A DNA stretch of 47,033 bases from Boseongicola sp. (GCA_028824715.1 JAPPCV010000034.1:1-47033), one strand, 5' to 3'; positions 34,054 to 43,224 are shown, counted from the first letter of the stretch. Notes: a model not told the origin generated them from the letters alone. Made by a program: numbers and translations.

Positions 34054-34583
34054 AATTCAAATGGCTGAAATCATTGACGTTTGTCGTGGCCTCTCGACCC
34101 GGTAGACCGAGTCAGGAATTCGGCTTGGGAATCCTGTGGAAATCACGAGAAGTCCAGATCGTGGCATTGAACGGCGGTGCGTGACCATTGTCCTGCGGTG
34201 GCCGCCGACAGCGCAAGCGCGTCTGGAGGTGCCCTCCGCGTTGCGGGAATCAGGTCCGGCCCAGCAATTCGGAGACAAGGGCGTGGGCATGGCCCGCTCC
34301 CGTCTTTCGGCGCCGGCGGCAGCGTCCCGGCATCTCTCAAGGCATCGCCTTGACCACGAAAGCGCCAAGGATTCGCCCAGACCGTCACGACCCCATTCGT
34401 CGCAGGGAACCGACAATTCGGCTTGACGCCAGTCCGTCGGGTGCGGCTCAATCGCGCCAGGAAGACATGTCGAACCTCTCCGGCAAGTGCTTCCGCAGGC
34501 TGCGTGGACCTGCACGGGAAACTGAATGTCCGAACATGCTGCGCGGCCACCGCGCATGCCTGCCAATGCGGGCCAAAGCGCGC
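34054..34583. other. Spacer right of the tRNA remnant
   Basis: About 530 bases between the tRNA-fMet remnant and the end of the decayed regulator gene. No gene is supported; frames on both strands are Arg- and Ser-rich shadows. This is the first stretch that should be host chromosome if the remnant is the island's right end. Confidence 0.4.
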
Positions 34584-35337
34584 TCACTCGAACTTCCTGA
34601 AGAGCCCTGTCATGTCGAATGCGGCGTCGAGATCGTCCGTTCGCGTCCTGACGGACGTCCACAGCGTTTCCTGCACTGAGGCAATCACGCATTCGGCCAA
34701 GAGCAGGAGGGACGCAACCGAGTCCCAGGCGGAAGGCGCTGCGATGCGTCCCGAGAACTTTAGCCGCGCGACCCGATGGAAGGGTGAGCGCTATTGGTCT
34801 TTGAACGGAACGATTTCGGCGCCACGCTCATGGCACACCTGCCCCATCGCCAAGGCCGCGTTCTCGTGCCGGTGGACGTCAAGGACCACCAGTACGTCAC
34901 CCGCGTTCAGATCCAGCTGGTCTTGGCAGCCACGAAGCCGTCGAAGGCATCAACCGTACGTCAGGGCGCATCATCTGAAGATGCAGGCAGATATACCGTG
35001 CAAGCGTGCCGGCAATTCTTGCTCCCGCCACGAAGACCCTGCGATCCCGGTCCGCGAGCAGTCGGCAAAGGGCGTCAATGTCGTCCGGGTCCACCTGGTC
35101 CATGGTGCGACGCTGGTTTTCCAGCGCCTGCCGGGAATGGCGGTTCAGGACATTCCCCTCGGGAAGCCGCTCCTTCCAGACAATTCTCTTGGCGACCGGC
35201 TCCGAGATCATCTCGCTCAGCCCGTCGCGCAGCGTCGCCTGGAACTGTCCGTAGCCGGAGAAACCGGGCTTCTGGAGCATCCGCCCTGCGGTGGGCGTGG
35301 GCACGCCCGCTCTCTCCGCCAACTCGGTACTTTACAA
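34584..35337 (-). pseudogene. Decayed RpiR-family transcriptional regulator (HTH + SIS)
   Basis: Three reading pieces on the minus strand add up to an RpiR-type regulator. The HTH region (STELAERAGVPTPTAGRMLQ, KPGFSGYGQF) is in the frame of 34897-35322. The SIS sugar-phosphate-like domain (GDVLVVLDVHRHENAALAMG, QVCHERGAEIVPFKDQ) is in another frame after a shift near 34915-34925. A TAG at 34791-34793 then interrupts the same frame where homologues have tryptophan (DQW), and the tail (WDSVASLLLLAECVIAS to RKFE) runs to the TGA at 34584. The first 40 or so residues are missing, with a TAA just upstream. Such regulators usually control the neighbouring catabolic operon; here the adjacent amidohydrolase/TRAP genes are divergent from it. 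Two lesions plus a 5' truncation make a sequencing artefact unlikely. Confidence 0.8.
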
Positions 35338-35378
35338 CTTCTATTGACATCTTCGGATCGGCGAAAAATCCTCGCTGC

Positions 35379-36154
35379 ATGTTCATTTCGACAGCCCCCA
35401 TGGATTTTGGCGAGGTCGTACGCGTTATCCTTGGCAGGAACGATTTCGAAACCCTGATTGGCTGCGAACACGCCTCAAGCAGGATAGCAGGCGGCCTGCA
35501 GGGATTCGGACTGGACGAAGAAGCGTCAAGCAGCCATGTCGCATGGGATCCGGGCGCGCCCGACGTTGCCCAGCACATGGCTCGCCGGATGGCAGCGCCT
35601 CTGGTGCCTGGAGCGGTCTCGCGACTCGTGCATGACTGCTACCGACCGTCGGAATCCCCAAGCGCGATGGCCACCAGGAGCGAGACCCGCGAGATACCCG
35701 AAAACCGGGACCTGTCGCGGCGAGCCCGCCTCGAGCGCATCGATGCTGTATTCAAGCCTTTCCATGAGACGCTGGCGGGATTGGTGAAGGCGGGGGCAGC
35801 ACCTTGAGCCAGCTGATGACGGTCCACAGTTTCGCACCTGTTTTGCATGACCGGCCCAGGGACGTGGAGATCGGAATTGTCCACGGCGAGGACGATCGGC
35901 TCGCACGGGCCATGATGGACGTCATCCCTGAAGGGCTCTCTTTCGAAACCCGCCTGAGCGAACCGTACAGCGCCGCAGATGGCGTGGCGCTCACGATTGA
36001 CCGTCGCGGCGCGACAAACGGATTGTTGAATGTCATGATCGAAATTCGCAGCGACCTCATTTGCACGACAAGGCGACAATTGGACATGGCGGACCGCCTC
36101 GTGGCCTGGATTCGGCTGGCACGGGCGGGATTCGGCCGGGAAGGCATTGCATGA
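35379..36154 (+). pseudogene. N-formylglutamate amidohydrolase, split by a frameshift
   Basis: The first frame (142 residues from the ATG at 35379, second Met at 35400) carries LIGCEHASSRIAGGLQGFGL, SHVAWDPGAPDVAQHM, APLVPGAVSRLVHDCYRPSE and ENRDLSRRAR, all matching N-formylglutamate amidohydrolase, including the metal-binding EHAS block. It stops at TGA 35805-35807. The rest continues in another frame from about 35804: LMTVHSFAPVLHDRPRDVEI, EPYSAADGV and GLLNVMIEIRSDLI match the second half with its TVHSF block. The joined length of about 255 residues is normal. Thus one shift near 35800 splits an otherwise well-kept gene. The second half overlaps the DctQ start as ATGA. The family hydrolyses N-formylglutamate or related N-acyl/amide glutamates; here it is probably tied to what the TRAP system imports. 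A sequencing error cannot be excluded. Confidence 0.78.
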
Positions 36155-36735
36155 TCAAAGCGCTGCGTGGCTATGTTCGGATCGTGGATGCCATGAACCG
36201 TGGCGTTGGCAGGGCAGTCATGTGGGGCCTGTTCGCGATGATGGGCATCCTCCTCTTTTCCTCGATCTCGAAGACGTTCTTCCAGCCGTCGCTCTGGACT
36301 CTCGAAATGGCGCAGTTCGCGATGGTGGCCTACTATGTCCTTGGAGGACCGTATTCGATCCAGCTGGGATCGAGCGTGCGGATGGACCTGTTCTACCACC
36401 GTTGGACAGATCGGCGAAAGGCATGGTTTGACGCCATCACGGTGCTGCTTCTGATCTTCTATCTCGGCGTCCTGTTGTATGGCGGGCTGGGTTCGACCGC
36501 CTATTCGTTCGGCTATTGGGGAACGGAACCGATCTCCTATTTTGCCGGACTGCTGGCGGGGTCGGAGGAAATCGGGAGGTTGGAGCGCTCGTCGACCGCC
36601 TGGCGACCGTACATCTGGCCAATCAAGTTCATAATGGTGCTGGGGTTCTCCCTCATGCTCTTGCAGGCGGTATCGGAGCTCTTCAAGGACATTGCCCGGA
36701 TTAACGGCCTTGAGTTCGAAGGGGCACGGACATGA
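36151..36735 (+). CDS. TRAP transporter small membrane subunit (DctQ family)
   Basis: A 194-residue inner-membrane protein with four hydrophobic segments (about residues 22-42, 50-72, 88-112 and 150-170), the DctQ length and layout. Family marks are LEMAQFAMVAYYVLGGPYSI, RMDLFYHRW and near the end ERSSTAWRPYIWPIKFIMVL, the usual E-x-S-x-x-W-x-P-x-x-x-P-x-K stretch before the last helix. With DctM it forms the membrane part of a sodium-driven uptake system that takes substrate from the periplasmic binding protein. The ATG at 36151 overlaps the previous stop (ATGA) and its own stop overlaps the DctM start, so translation is coupled. I numbered from 36151 since the longer frame above has no support. 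Confidence 0.93.
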   Translation: MIKALRGYVRIVDAMNRGVGRAVMWGLFAMMGILLFSSISKTFFQPSLWTLEMAQFAMVAYYVLGGPYSIQLGSSVRMDLFYHRWTDRRKAWFDAITVLLLIFYLGVLLYGGLGSTAYSFGYWGTEPISYFAGLLAGSEEIGRLERSSTAWRPYIWPIKFIMVLGFSLMLLQAVSELFKDIARINGLEFEGART

Positions 36736-38054
36736 GCCAGGAGTTCATCGCCGTATTCATGTTTGCCCTGATGATGGTCATGCTGTTCACGGGCCAAAGG
36801 GTCTTCGGGGCGATCGGCGCCGTCGCGGCAATCGCCGCGCTGGCGCTCTGGGGCACGGGCGGCCAGGACATCCCGTTTTCGGCCGCGATGAAGTTGATGA
36901 AGTGGTATCCGCTGCTGACGTTGCCGATGTTCATTTTCATGGGTTACGTGCTGTCCGAAAGCCGTCTTGCGGATGACCTCTACCGGATGTTCCACGTCTG
37001 GATGGGTTCGCTGAACGGAGGGCTCGCCATCGGCACGATCGGATTGATGGTGCTGGTGTCCGCGATGAACGGGCTAAGCGTTGCGGGCATGGCAATTGGC
37101 GCAACCATCGCGCTGCCGGAACTTCTGCGGCGAAACTACGACAAGATCATGGTGACAGGCGTCATTCAGGCCGGCGCCTCGCTGGGCATACTCGTTCCGC
37201 CGTCGGTGGTGCTGGTCCTCTACGCGATGATCGCACGCCAACCGGTCGGACAGCTTTGGCTCGCAGGCGTGGTGCCGGGGCTGATGATGGCCGCAATGTT
37301 CGTCGTCTACATCTGGATCCGGTGCCGGTTCCAGCCCCATCTCGGACCGGCAATGAGGGATGCCGGCGAGGTGCCGTTCGGCGAAAAGCTTCGGCTGCTC
37401 GGCGCGGGAGCGCTCCCGCTGGCAATATTCGCCGCGATGATGGTGCCGTTCGTCAACGGCTGGACCTCGCTCGTGGAAAGCTCGGCGATCGGAGCGCTGG
37501 CCGCCTTGGCCGCCTCGACGCTCAAGCGCCGCATGACCTGGACGATTTTCGTGACATGCGTCAGGCAGACGCTGGCGATCTCCTGCATGTTCATGTGGAT
37601 CATACTTGCCGCGCTGGGATTCGGGGCGGTGTTCGACGGGCTCGGAGCCGTTCGGGCCATCGAAAGCCTGTTCACGGAGCAGCTGGGCCTGGGACCCTGG
37701 GCGATACTCGTCGTCATGCAGCTGAGCTTCATCATCATGGGCACGTTTCTGGATGACACGGCCATGCTGGTGATCGTGGCGCCGCTCTACGTGCCGCTCG
37801 TGGGCGCTCTTGGATTCGACCTGATCTGGTACGGCGTTCTCTACACCATCACCACGCAGATCGCCTACATGACGCCGCCTTTCGGCTACAACCTGTTCCT
37901 GATGCGTGCCATGGCCCCGCCTGAAGTCGGCCTGGGCGACATATATCGGTCCATCATTCCCTTCGTCGGGGTGATGGTACTGGCGCTCGCCGTCATCATG
38001 GCACTGCCGGGGATCGCACTTTGGCTGCCGGAACTAGTTTACGGAAACCAGTGA
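36732..38054 (+). CDS. TRAP transporter large permease (DctM family)
   Basis: A 440-residue protein with about eleven to twelve hydrophobic segments, the standard DctM size. Typical stretches are PLLTLPMFIFMGYVLSESRL in the first third, GLAIGTIGLMVLVSAMNGLS with the SAMNGLSVAG motif (elsewhere often S-x-x-x-G-x-S-x-A), VIQAGASLGILVPPSVVLVL with the GILIPPS box, and LSFIIMGTFLDDTAMLVIVA near the C-terminus, followed by TPPFGYNLF. DctM carries the ion-coupled substrate path. Four-base overlap with DctQ upstream; DctP follows 56 bases downstream. Nothing suggests decay. Confidence 0.95.
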   Translation: MSQEFIAVFMFALMMVMLFTGQRVFGAIGAVAAIAALALWGTGGQDIPFSAAMKLMKWYPLLTLPMFIFMGYVLSESRLADDLYRMFHVWMGSLNGGLAIGTIGLMVLVSAMNGLSVAGMAIGATIALPELLRRNYDKIMVTGVIQAGASLGILVPPSVVLVLYAMIARQPVGQLWLAGVVPGLMMAAMFVVYIWIRCRFQPHLGPAMRDAGEVPFGEKLRLLGAGALPLAIFAAMMVPFVNGWTSLVESSAIGALAALAASTLKRRMTWTIFVTCVRQTLAISCMFMWIILAALGFGAVFDGLGAVRAIESLFTEQLGLGPWAILVVMQLSFIIMGTFLDDTAMLVIVAPLYVPLVGALGFDLIWYGVLYTITTQIAYMTPPFGYNLFLMRAMAPPEVGLGDIYRSIIPFVGVMVLALAVIMALPGIALWLPELVYGNQ

Positions 38055-38110
38055 GAAGGCCTCAAAAAAGGGGCACGGAAGACCACAACCTTGAAAGCGA
38101 GGAAAATGTC

Positions 38111-39145
38111 ATGACCACGAGAAGAAACTTCCTGAAGACCGCGGCCGTCGGCGCCGTCGCCACGCCCCTTGCAGCCCCGGCGCTCGCGCAGAACACCATC
38201 ACCTGGCGGATGCAGACCTACGCGGGCGCCGCCCTTGCCGCGCACGTGATCAAGCCTGCCGTCGACATGTTCAACGTGATCGCAGGCGACCGGATGCAGA
38301 TCGAGCTGTTCTTCGCGGACCAGCTGGTGCCGACGGGAGAGCTTTTCCGCGCCATGCAGCGGGGAACCATCGACGCCGTGCAGTCCGATGACGATTCGAT
38401 GGCGTCGCCGACCGAAGTGACGGTGTTCGGCGGCTATTTCCCGTTCGCCTCACGCTATTCGCTGGACGTGCCGGTACTGTTCAACCAATACGGTCTCAAC
38501 GAGATATGGGACGCGGAATATTCCGCCGTCGGCGTGAAGCACATTTCGGCAGGCGCATGGGATCCGTGCCACTTTGCCACAAAGGACCCGATCCGTTCGC
38601 TCGAGGATCTCAAGGGAAAGCGGGTATTCACCTTCCCGACGGCTGGTCGCTTCCTGTCGCAGTTCGGCGTCGTGCCGGTGACGCTGCCCTGGGAAGACAT
38701 CGAGGTGGCGGTCCAGACAGGCGAACTCGACGGAGTGGCCTGGTCCGGAATCACGGAAGACTATACCGTAGGCTGGGCTGACGTTACCAACTACTTCCTG
38801 ACCAACAACATTTCGGGCGCATGGGCAGGGTCGTTCTTCGCCAACATGGATCGTTGGAACGAATTGCCAGAGGACCTGCAGACGCTCGTGCGCGTGTGCT
38901 GCGACCAGTCGCACTACTACCGCCAGTGGTGGTACTGGGGCGGCGAAGCCAATCTGCGCGTGCATGGCACAAAGATGGAGCTCACCTCGATTCCCGACGA
39001 CGAATGGGCCAAAGTCGAGCAGGCCGCCGTCGCGTTCTGGGACGAGATAGCGGCGGAATCCGAAATCAAGGCACGGGTCGTAGAGATCTTCCGCCAGTAC
39101 AACGCCGACATGCAGAAGGCCGGGCGGCCTTACCGCTACGGCTGA
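38111..39145 (+). CDS. TRAP transporter substrate-binding protein (DctP/TakP-like)
   Basis: A 344-residue periplasmic binding protein. It starts with a Tat-type leader, MTTRRNFLKTAAVGAVATPL then AAPALA, so it is likely exported folded. GAGGA lies eight bases before the ATG at 38111. Family marks are FFADQLVPTGELFRAMQRGT, IDAVQSDDDS, KRVFTFPTAGRFLSQFG, VAVQTGELDGVAWSGITEDY and WGGEANLRV. These place it with the TakP-like branch, which binds 2-oxo acids, mannitol-type polyols or similar carboxylates, often through a conserved Arg/Asn/Glu set. The actual ligand cannot be read from sequence. The genes around it (N-formylglutamate amidohydrolase, glutamine-synthetase family) point to an amine, amide or glutamyl compound; that is inference. 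Confidence 0.92.
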   Translation: MTTRRNFLKTAAVGAVATPLAAPALAQNTITWRMQTYAGAALAAHVIKPAVDMFNVIAGDRMQIELFFADQLVPTGELFRAMQRGTIDAVQSDDDSMASPTEVTVFGGYFPFASRYSLDVPVLFNQYGLNEIWDAEYSAVGVKHISAGAWDPCHFATKDPIRSLEDLKGKRVFTFPTAGRFLSQFGVVPVTLPWEDIEVAVQTGELDGVAWSGITEDYTVGWADVTNYFLTNNISGAWAGSFFANMDRWNELPEDLQTLVRVCCDQSHYYRQWWYWGGEANLRVHGTKMELTSIPDDEWAKVEQAAVAFWDEIAAESEIKARVVEIFRQYNADMQKAGRPYRYG

Positions 39146-39152
39146 TCAAGGC

Positions 39153-39177
39153 GCGGGGCAGGACCAGCCTGCCCCGC
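39153..39177 (+). promoter_or_regulatory. Intergenic hairpin between dctP and the glutamine-synthetase-like gene
   Basis: A perfect 10-bp stem, GCGGGGCAGG and CCTGCCCCGC, with loop ACCAG. No T-run follows, so it is not a classical terminator. In transporter operons such a hairpin after the binding-protein gene often protects its mRNA and lowers read-through into the next gene. Confidence 0.6.
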
Positions 39178-39199
39178 ATTGCATTGCAGGAGGCGCCCA

Positions 39200-40552
39200 A
39201 TGACATTGGAAGAGCTCAAGGCGCAGATCACGTCGGGCGACATAGACACCGTTCTGGTTTGCATGGTCGACATGCAGGGTCGACTGATGGGCAAGCGCTT
39301 CCACGCGGAAGCGTTTCTGGACATGGCTGAACACGAAACCCACTGCTGCAACTACCTGCTTGCCACCGATCTCGCCATGGCTACGCCTGACGGATACGCG
39401 GCGACATCGTGGGCGAGCGGTTACGGCGACTACGTCATGAAGCCTGATCTCTCCACCCTGAGGCCAGTGCCCTGGCTCGAGGGCACGGCAATGGTGATCT
39501 GCGACGTTCTGGATCACCATACGCACGCTCCGGTGGCCCATGCGCCACGCGAGATTCTGAGGCGCCAAATCGCAAGGGCGGCGGCAATTGGGTTCGTTCC
39601 GATCATGGCCACGGAACTGGAGTTCTTCCTGTTCCAAGGCACTCACGACGAAATCGCCGCTTCGGAATTCCGTGATCTCAGGCCGGTTTCGCGTTACAAC
39701 GAGGACTACCACATCTTCCAGACATCGAAGGAGGAACCGGTGATGCGCCCGATTCGCAATCACTTGCGTGCCATGGGCGTGCCGGTGGAGGGCACGAAGG
39801 GCGAAGCCGAGGCTGGTCAGGAAGAACTCAACATCAGGTACGCTGACGCCATGGCGACCGCCGACCATCACACGCTGGCCAAGCACGCTGTCAAGGAGAT
39901 CGCGCACCAGCGGGGTTACGCCGCGACATTCCTTGCGAAATGGCATCACGATCGGGCAGGCAGCGCCGCACATGTACATCAGTCGCTCTGGAGGGACGGG
40001 CAAAACGCATTTCACGATCCGGCGCGTGCGCACGGAAAGTCTGAATTGATGGATCGCTACTTGGCGGGACTGCTCAAATACGCTGACGACTGCACTTACT
40101 TCCTCGCACCCTACGTCAACAGCTACAAGCGATTTGCAAAGGGGACCTTCGCTCCCACGCGTGCCGTGTGGTCGGTAGATAACCGAACAGCAGCGTTCCG
40201 GCTTTGCGGGGATGGAACGCCGACTGTCCGCGTAGAGTGCCGCACACCGGGAGCGGACATGAATCCCTATCTCGCACTTGCCGCGATGCTGGCGGCCGGC
40301 CTGAAGGGGATAGACGAGCAGCTGGAACTGCCTGACTCCTTTGTCGGAGATGCCTATTCCAGCAACGGAAAAGGCCGGATTCCAAGCACGCTACGAGACG
40401 CACGCGACGCGCTTGTTTCATCAAGGATGTTGCGAGAGGCCATGGGAGACGACGTGGTCACCCACTATGCACATGCCGCCGAATGGGAAATTGATGAGTT
40501 CAACCGCGTGGTGACGGACTACGAAGTTGCACGAGGGTTCGAAAGGGCGTGA
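39200..40552 (+). CDS. Glutamine-synthetase-family amide ligase (GlnT/PuuA-like)
   Basis: A 450-residue protein of the glutamine-synthetase fold, which joins ammonia or an amine to glutamate with ATP. AGGAGG lies seven bases before the ATG at 39200. Motifs are the N-terminal VDMQGRLMGKR, MATELEFFLF (first metal-binding glutamates), GEAEAGQEELNIRYADAM, KWHHDRAGSAAHVHQSLW (nucleotide-loop histidine), NSYKRFAKGTFAPTRAVWSV then DNRTAAFR, and VECRTPGADMNPYLALAAML. The NLYDLPP adenylylation box of GlnA is absent, and the operon context is catabolic, so a gamma-glutamyl amide or amine ligase is more likely than housekeeping glutamine synthetase. It could load an imported amine onto glutamate, with the amidohydrolase as partner. 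The amine is unknown. Confidence 0.85.
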   Translation: MTLEELKAQITSGDIDTVLVCMVDMQGRLMGKRFHAEAFLDMAEHETHCCNYLLATDLAMATPDGYAATSWASGYGDYVMKPDLSTLRPVPWLEGTAMVICDVLDHHTHAPVAHAPREILRRQIARAAAIGFVPIMATELEFFLFQGTHDEIAASEFRDLRPVSRYNEDYHIFQTSKEEPVMRPIRNHLRAMGVPVEGTKGEAEAGQEELNIRYADAMATADHHTLAKHAVKEIAHQRGYAATFLAKWHHDRAGSAAHVHQSLWRDGQNAFHDPARAHGKSELMDRYLAGLLKYADDCTYFLAPYVNSYKRFAKGTFAPTRAVWSVDNRTAAFRLCGDGTPTVRVECRTPGADMNPYLALAAMLAAGLKGIDEQLELPDSFVGDAYSSNGKGRIPSTLRDARDALVSSRMLREAMGDDVVTHYAHAAEWEIDEFNRVVTDYEVARGFERA

Positions 40553-41222
40553 AAGTGCCGGAATCCATCGCTTCGGCTGAAAGACCTGTGTTCGCGCACA
40601 GGGAAGTTCGCTGCATTCGGTGGCCGCGATGCGCGTCAGCGGGGCATGGGTTGGCTGGCTGGATGGAAGCCACATGATTTCGGGGATCGTTCGTGAAGTT
40701 ACCCGTGCTTCAGCAACTCGGCGAGCGCTTTGACAGACTTGGTGTCTTTCGGCGCGGGGAACGCCCCGATTTCAAGAGCCCGACTCCCAAGAGTCTCGTA
40801 TTGTGCCGACCTTCGGTGGAGGGCAGATGCACGTCCACCATCTGGATAGTGCCAAACCCCTCGATGATGGCGCGCAGGCATCTGCATGCGTTTACAAACG
40901 GGCAATTGGATGAAACTTGTCAAATTGTAAATCCAGTGTTACAGGGAGCGGACGGTTCTGCAACCCGATCGGCGGGGCAGGGCGCAAGAGACACTGCAGA
41001 CGGGAGTTCAGTGCTCTCCGGGGCCTCTCGCTCGCAACCGCAGGGGAGGACTGGCACAGCCGTATCGAAGCCGCGAGGTGAGACCATGATCGAAATTCGG
41101 GCGGGCATGAGGTCGTGCAGGTCGGCAATGCTGCAACCCTGCCGACCTGCGAGCTGCAAGGGACATCCTCGCATCCTGCCGGGTTCGGTCCGCAATCCCT
41201 CAACCAGCGCAGGAGTGGCTTG
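40553..41222. other. Gene-poor stretch; possible minus-strand gene scrap
   Basis: About 670 bases. A small hairpin (CCTGTG-TTCGCG-CACAGG, 40585-40602) lies just after the glutamine-synthetase-like stop. On the minus strand near 40699-40870 two frames carry plausible protein-like text (GFGTIQMVDVHLPSTEG, then YETLGSRALEIGAFPAPKD) that would join through a frameshift, as in a decayed gene. I do not recognise it. Confidence 0.35.
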
Positions 41223-42185
41223 ATGGCCAAGAAAGGCACCCTGCATGGATACGCCCGCGTCTCCACAGGCGAACAGACGCCAGAGTCGCAGCTTCGCGAG
41301 CTCAGGGCGGCGGGCTGCGTGACAGTGGCCGAGGAACGCGCCTCCGGCGGGGACCCGTCGCGTCCGGTCCTGGCCGACCTTCTCGACCGTCTGGCCGTCG
41401 GCGACACGCTCGTCGTCGTCCGGCTCGACCGCCTTGGCCGGTCCCTGCTGCACCTGCTCGAGACGATCACTGCCCTTCAGGCGAGGGGCGTTCATTTCCG
41501 GTCGCTGGGGGATCCTGTGGACACCGCGTCGCCACAGGGCCGTTTCACGCTGCAGATCCTGGGCGCGATGGCCGAGTTCGAGCGGGCGCTGATCCGCGAG
41601 CGCACAATGTTGGGCCTCGCCGCGGCACGCGCCGAAGGGCGCACGGGCGGCAATCCAGGATTGGTGGCGGGCGACCGGGCGACCTTGTCGCGCCTTCGCG
41701 AGGCGCGCCGGTACGCCTTCCTGGAGCGCCTGAACCGCAGCGCAGGCGACTGGGCGCCGGACGTGCGCAGGCTGCGCCCGGAGATGCCCTGGCAGGACGT
41801 GCTGGCGGTCGTGAACTCACGCCTGCCGGACTCGCGGCGCTGGACGCTGCAGCGCCTGGTGCGCGCAGCCAGGGCCTACGTTTCCGAGGGGCTGTTGCCG
41901 GAATCCGTTCTGGAACGGGCGGCCGCGCGGCGGAAAGACGACCGTCTGCCCGCGCTGGTGGCCGCGATGCGGGCGGCGCGTCCGGACATCACGCTGCAGG
42001 AGATGTGCGACATGCTCGAGGAGATGCGCGAGCCGACGCCCCGCGGACGTGCGACCTGGTATCCGTCCTCCGTCAAGTCGCTCCTCGATCGGGCGGATCG
42101 ACTGGGGCTTGCGTCCCAAGGGAAGTTGGCAACCGCTCTCGGCAGCAGCGATCAGGGTGCCATGTCCGACGTGGCAGGGAGTTGA
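41223..42185 (+). CDS. Serine recombinase (resolvase/invertase family)
   Basis: A 320-residue recombinase starting at the ATG at 41223, with AGGAG eight bases upstream. The catalytic domain is complete: YARVSTGEQ at 10-18 with nucleophile S14, then LADLLDRLAVGDTLVVVRLD and RLGRSLLHLLETI with the paired arginines, GRFTLQILGAMAEFERALIR with the long E-helix, and ERTMLGLAAARAEGR. The C-terminal 180 residues are longer than in Tn3-type resolvases (about 190 aa in total) and hold further helical segments (PEMPWQDVLAVVNSR, SSVKSLLDRADRLG), so this is a mid-size member perhaps with a second DNA-binding part. It could resolve, invert or move an accessory element; no matching crossover site was recognised nearby. 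A second, truncated resolvase follows. Confidence 0.88.
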   Translation: MAKKGTLHGYARVSTGEQTPESQLRELRAAGCVTVAEERASGGDPSRPVLADLLDRLAVGDTLVVVRLDRLGRSLLHLLETITALQARGVHFRSLGDPVDTASPQGRFTLQILGAMAEFERALIRERTMLGLAAARAEGRTGGNPGLVAGDRATLSRLREARRYAFLERLNRSAGDWAPDVRRLRPEMPWQDVLAVVNSRLPDSRRWTLQRLVRAARAYVSEGLLPESVLERAAARRKDDRLPALVAAMRAARPDITLQEMCDMLEEMREPTPRGRATWYPSSVKSLLDRADRLGLASQGKLATALGSSDQGAMSDVAGS

Positions 42186-42609
42186 CCGCAAGGGCAGGGG
42201 AGGGCGCAACCGGGCGAGAGCGTGGCGACCTGGCAGTTCGTTCAATTGGTGGAATGACGTTAGCCCCTGCAGTCCTCGTCGACGGCGATGACAGCGTCGG
42301 CAGTCAACGTTTCGGGAACGAGTTCGGAAATGTCCATGTTCATTTGGGTGGCGCATGCCCGGGATTCTTGGGTATCCCTATCCTGGAAGCAGGGTTCATC
42401 CCAACAAGGAGACATGACGCGACAAGCCGTTTTCGATAGAAGCCTGATATGAATGGAAATTCGCAGATTCTCCCATCCCGGGTCTGCCCATGTGTCACGC
42501 AGCCGACATCGGTGGCAAGATTCTGGCGACATCGCGAAGGTCTTCGTCCGATGACTCATACTTGCTGCGCAAGTTGATGTGAGTACAGTCCGCGGGCGCA
42601 TGAGTTGCA
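42186..42609. other. Spacer between recombinase genes
   Basis: About 420 bases. It should contain the missing N-terminal part of the following resolvase, but no frame gives the YARVST nucleophile motif; only a degenerate run just before 42610 resembles the expected linker. No repeat or RNA gene seen. Confidence 0.4.
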
Positions 42610-43089
42610 ATGGTGCGGCGCAGGCTCTCGCGGCGCAAAGGACCATCCCGGATTCTGGACAGGTTGGAGAAAATTGACGTTCTTATCGCTCCAAAGCTTG
42701 ATAGACTGGGGCGCGACGTCATTGATGCTTGCGAGGCCGTGAGCCGGCTGAAGAACTCGGACATCCGAGTGCATTGCCTCGCGCTCGGTGGCGTCGATCA
42801 CACGAGTTCGGTCGGAAAGATGACCATGAACGCCGTCAACGCTGTCGCCCAGTTTGAACGGAACGTCCTCATCGAGCGGACGCAGGCAGGGCTAGCCCGC
42901 GCAAAGACTCGGGGCATACCCCTTAGGCGACCGCTTGCGCTGTCGCCTGTGCAGCGGCAATCTGCGCGGGCACAACTCGATGGCGGCGAGACGATCTCAG
43001 CTGTTGCTTGCCAGTTCATCACAAGCAGACAAGCAATCATGAGCGTCAGAGATCAGCACTTAGGAATGTTGCCTCACGTACCGTCATAG
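42610..43089 (+). pseudogene. Resolvase lacking its catalytic serine region
   Basis: A 159-codon frame matching a resolvase of the plasmid/transposon type from about one third of the catalytic domain onward: RKGPSRILDRLEKIDVLIAP, KLDRLGRDVIDACEAVSRLK, RVHCLALGGVDHTSSVGKMT, NAVAQFERNVLIERTQAGLA and a C-terminal helix-turn-helix (ISAVACQFITSRQAIMSVRD). The first 45 or so residues, with the nucleophile serine in YARVST, are missing, and a stop interrupts the frame just upstream. It cannot cut DNA by the family mechanism, though it might still bind DNA. It is a different resolvase from the intact one upstream, so two elements have left traces here. Confidence 0.8.
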
Positions 43090-43224
43090 GGGTGAACCGC
43101 ATGTTTCACCCTTCCCACCTTAATCCCCGAAGAGCCGCGCCATACAGGAATCACATCCCATATTCTGGCAAAGGCAGAAAATCGTTGATATGTGTCTCAG
43201 CGGGCCGCGTCTTGAGGTACATCA

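Noticed and set aside
35344-35372. TTGACA before the amidohydrolase start as its promoter
   Set aside because: The start codon follows too closely and the DNA at 16-18 bases downstream (AAATCC, AATCCT) is a poor -10; it also lies at the scar where the regulator lost its start.
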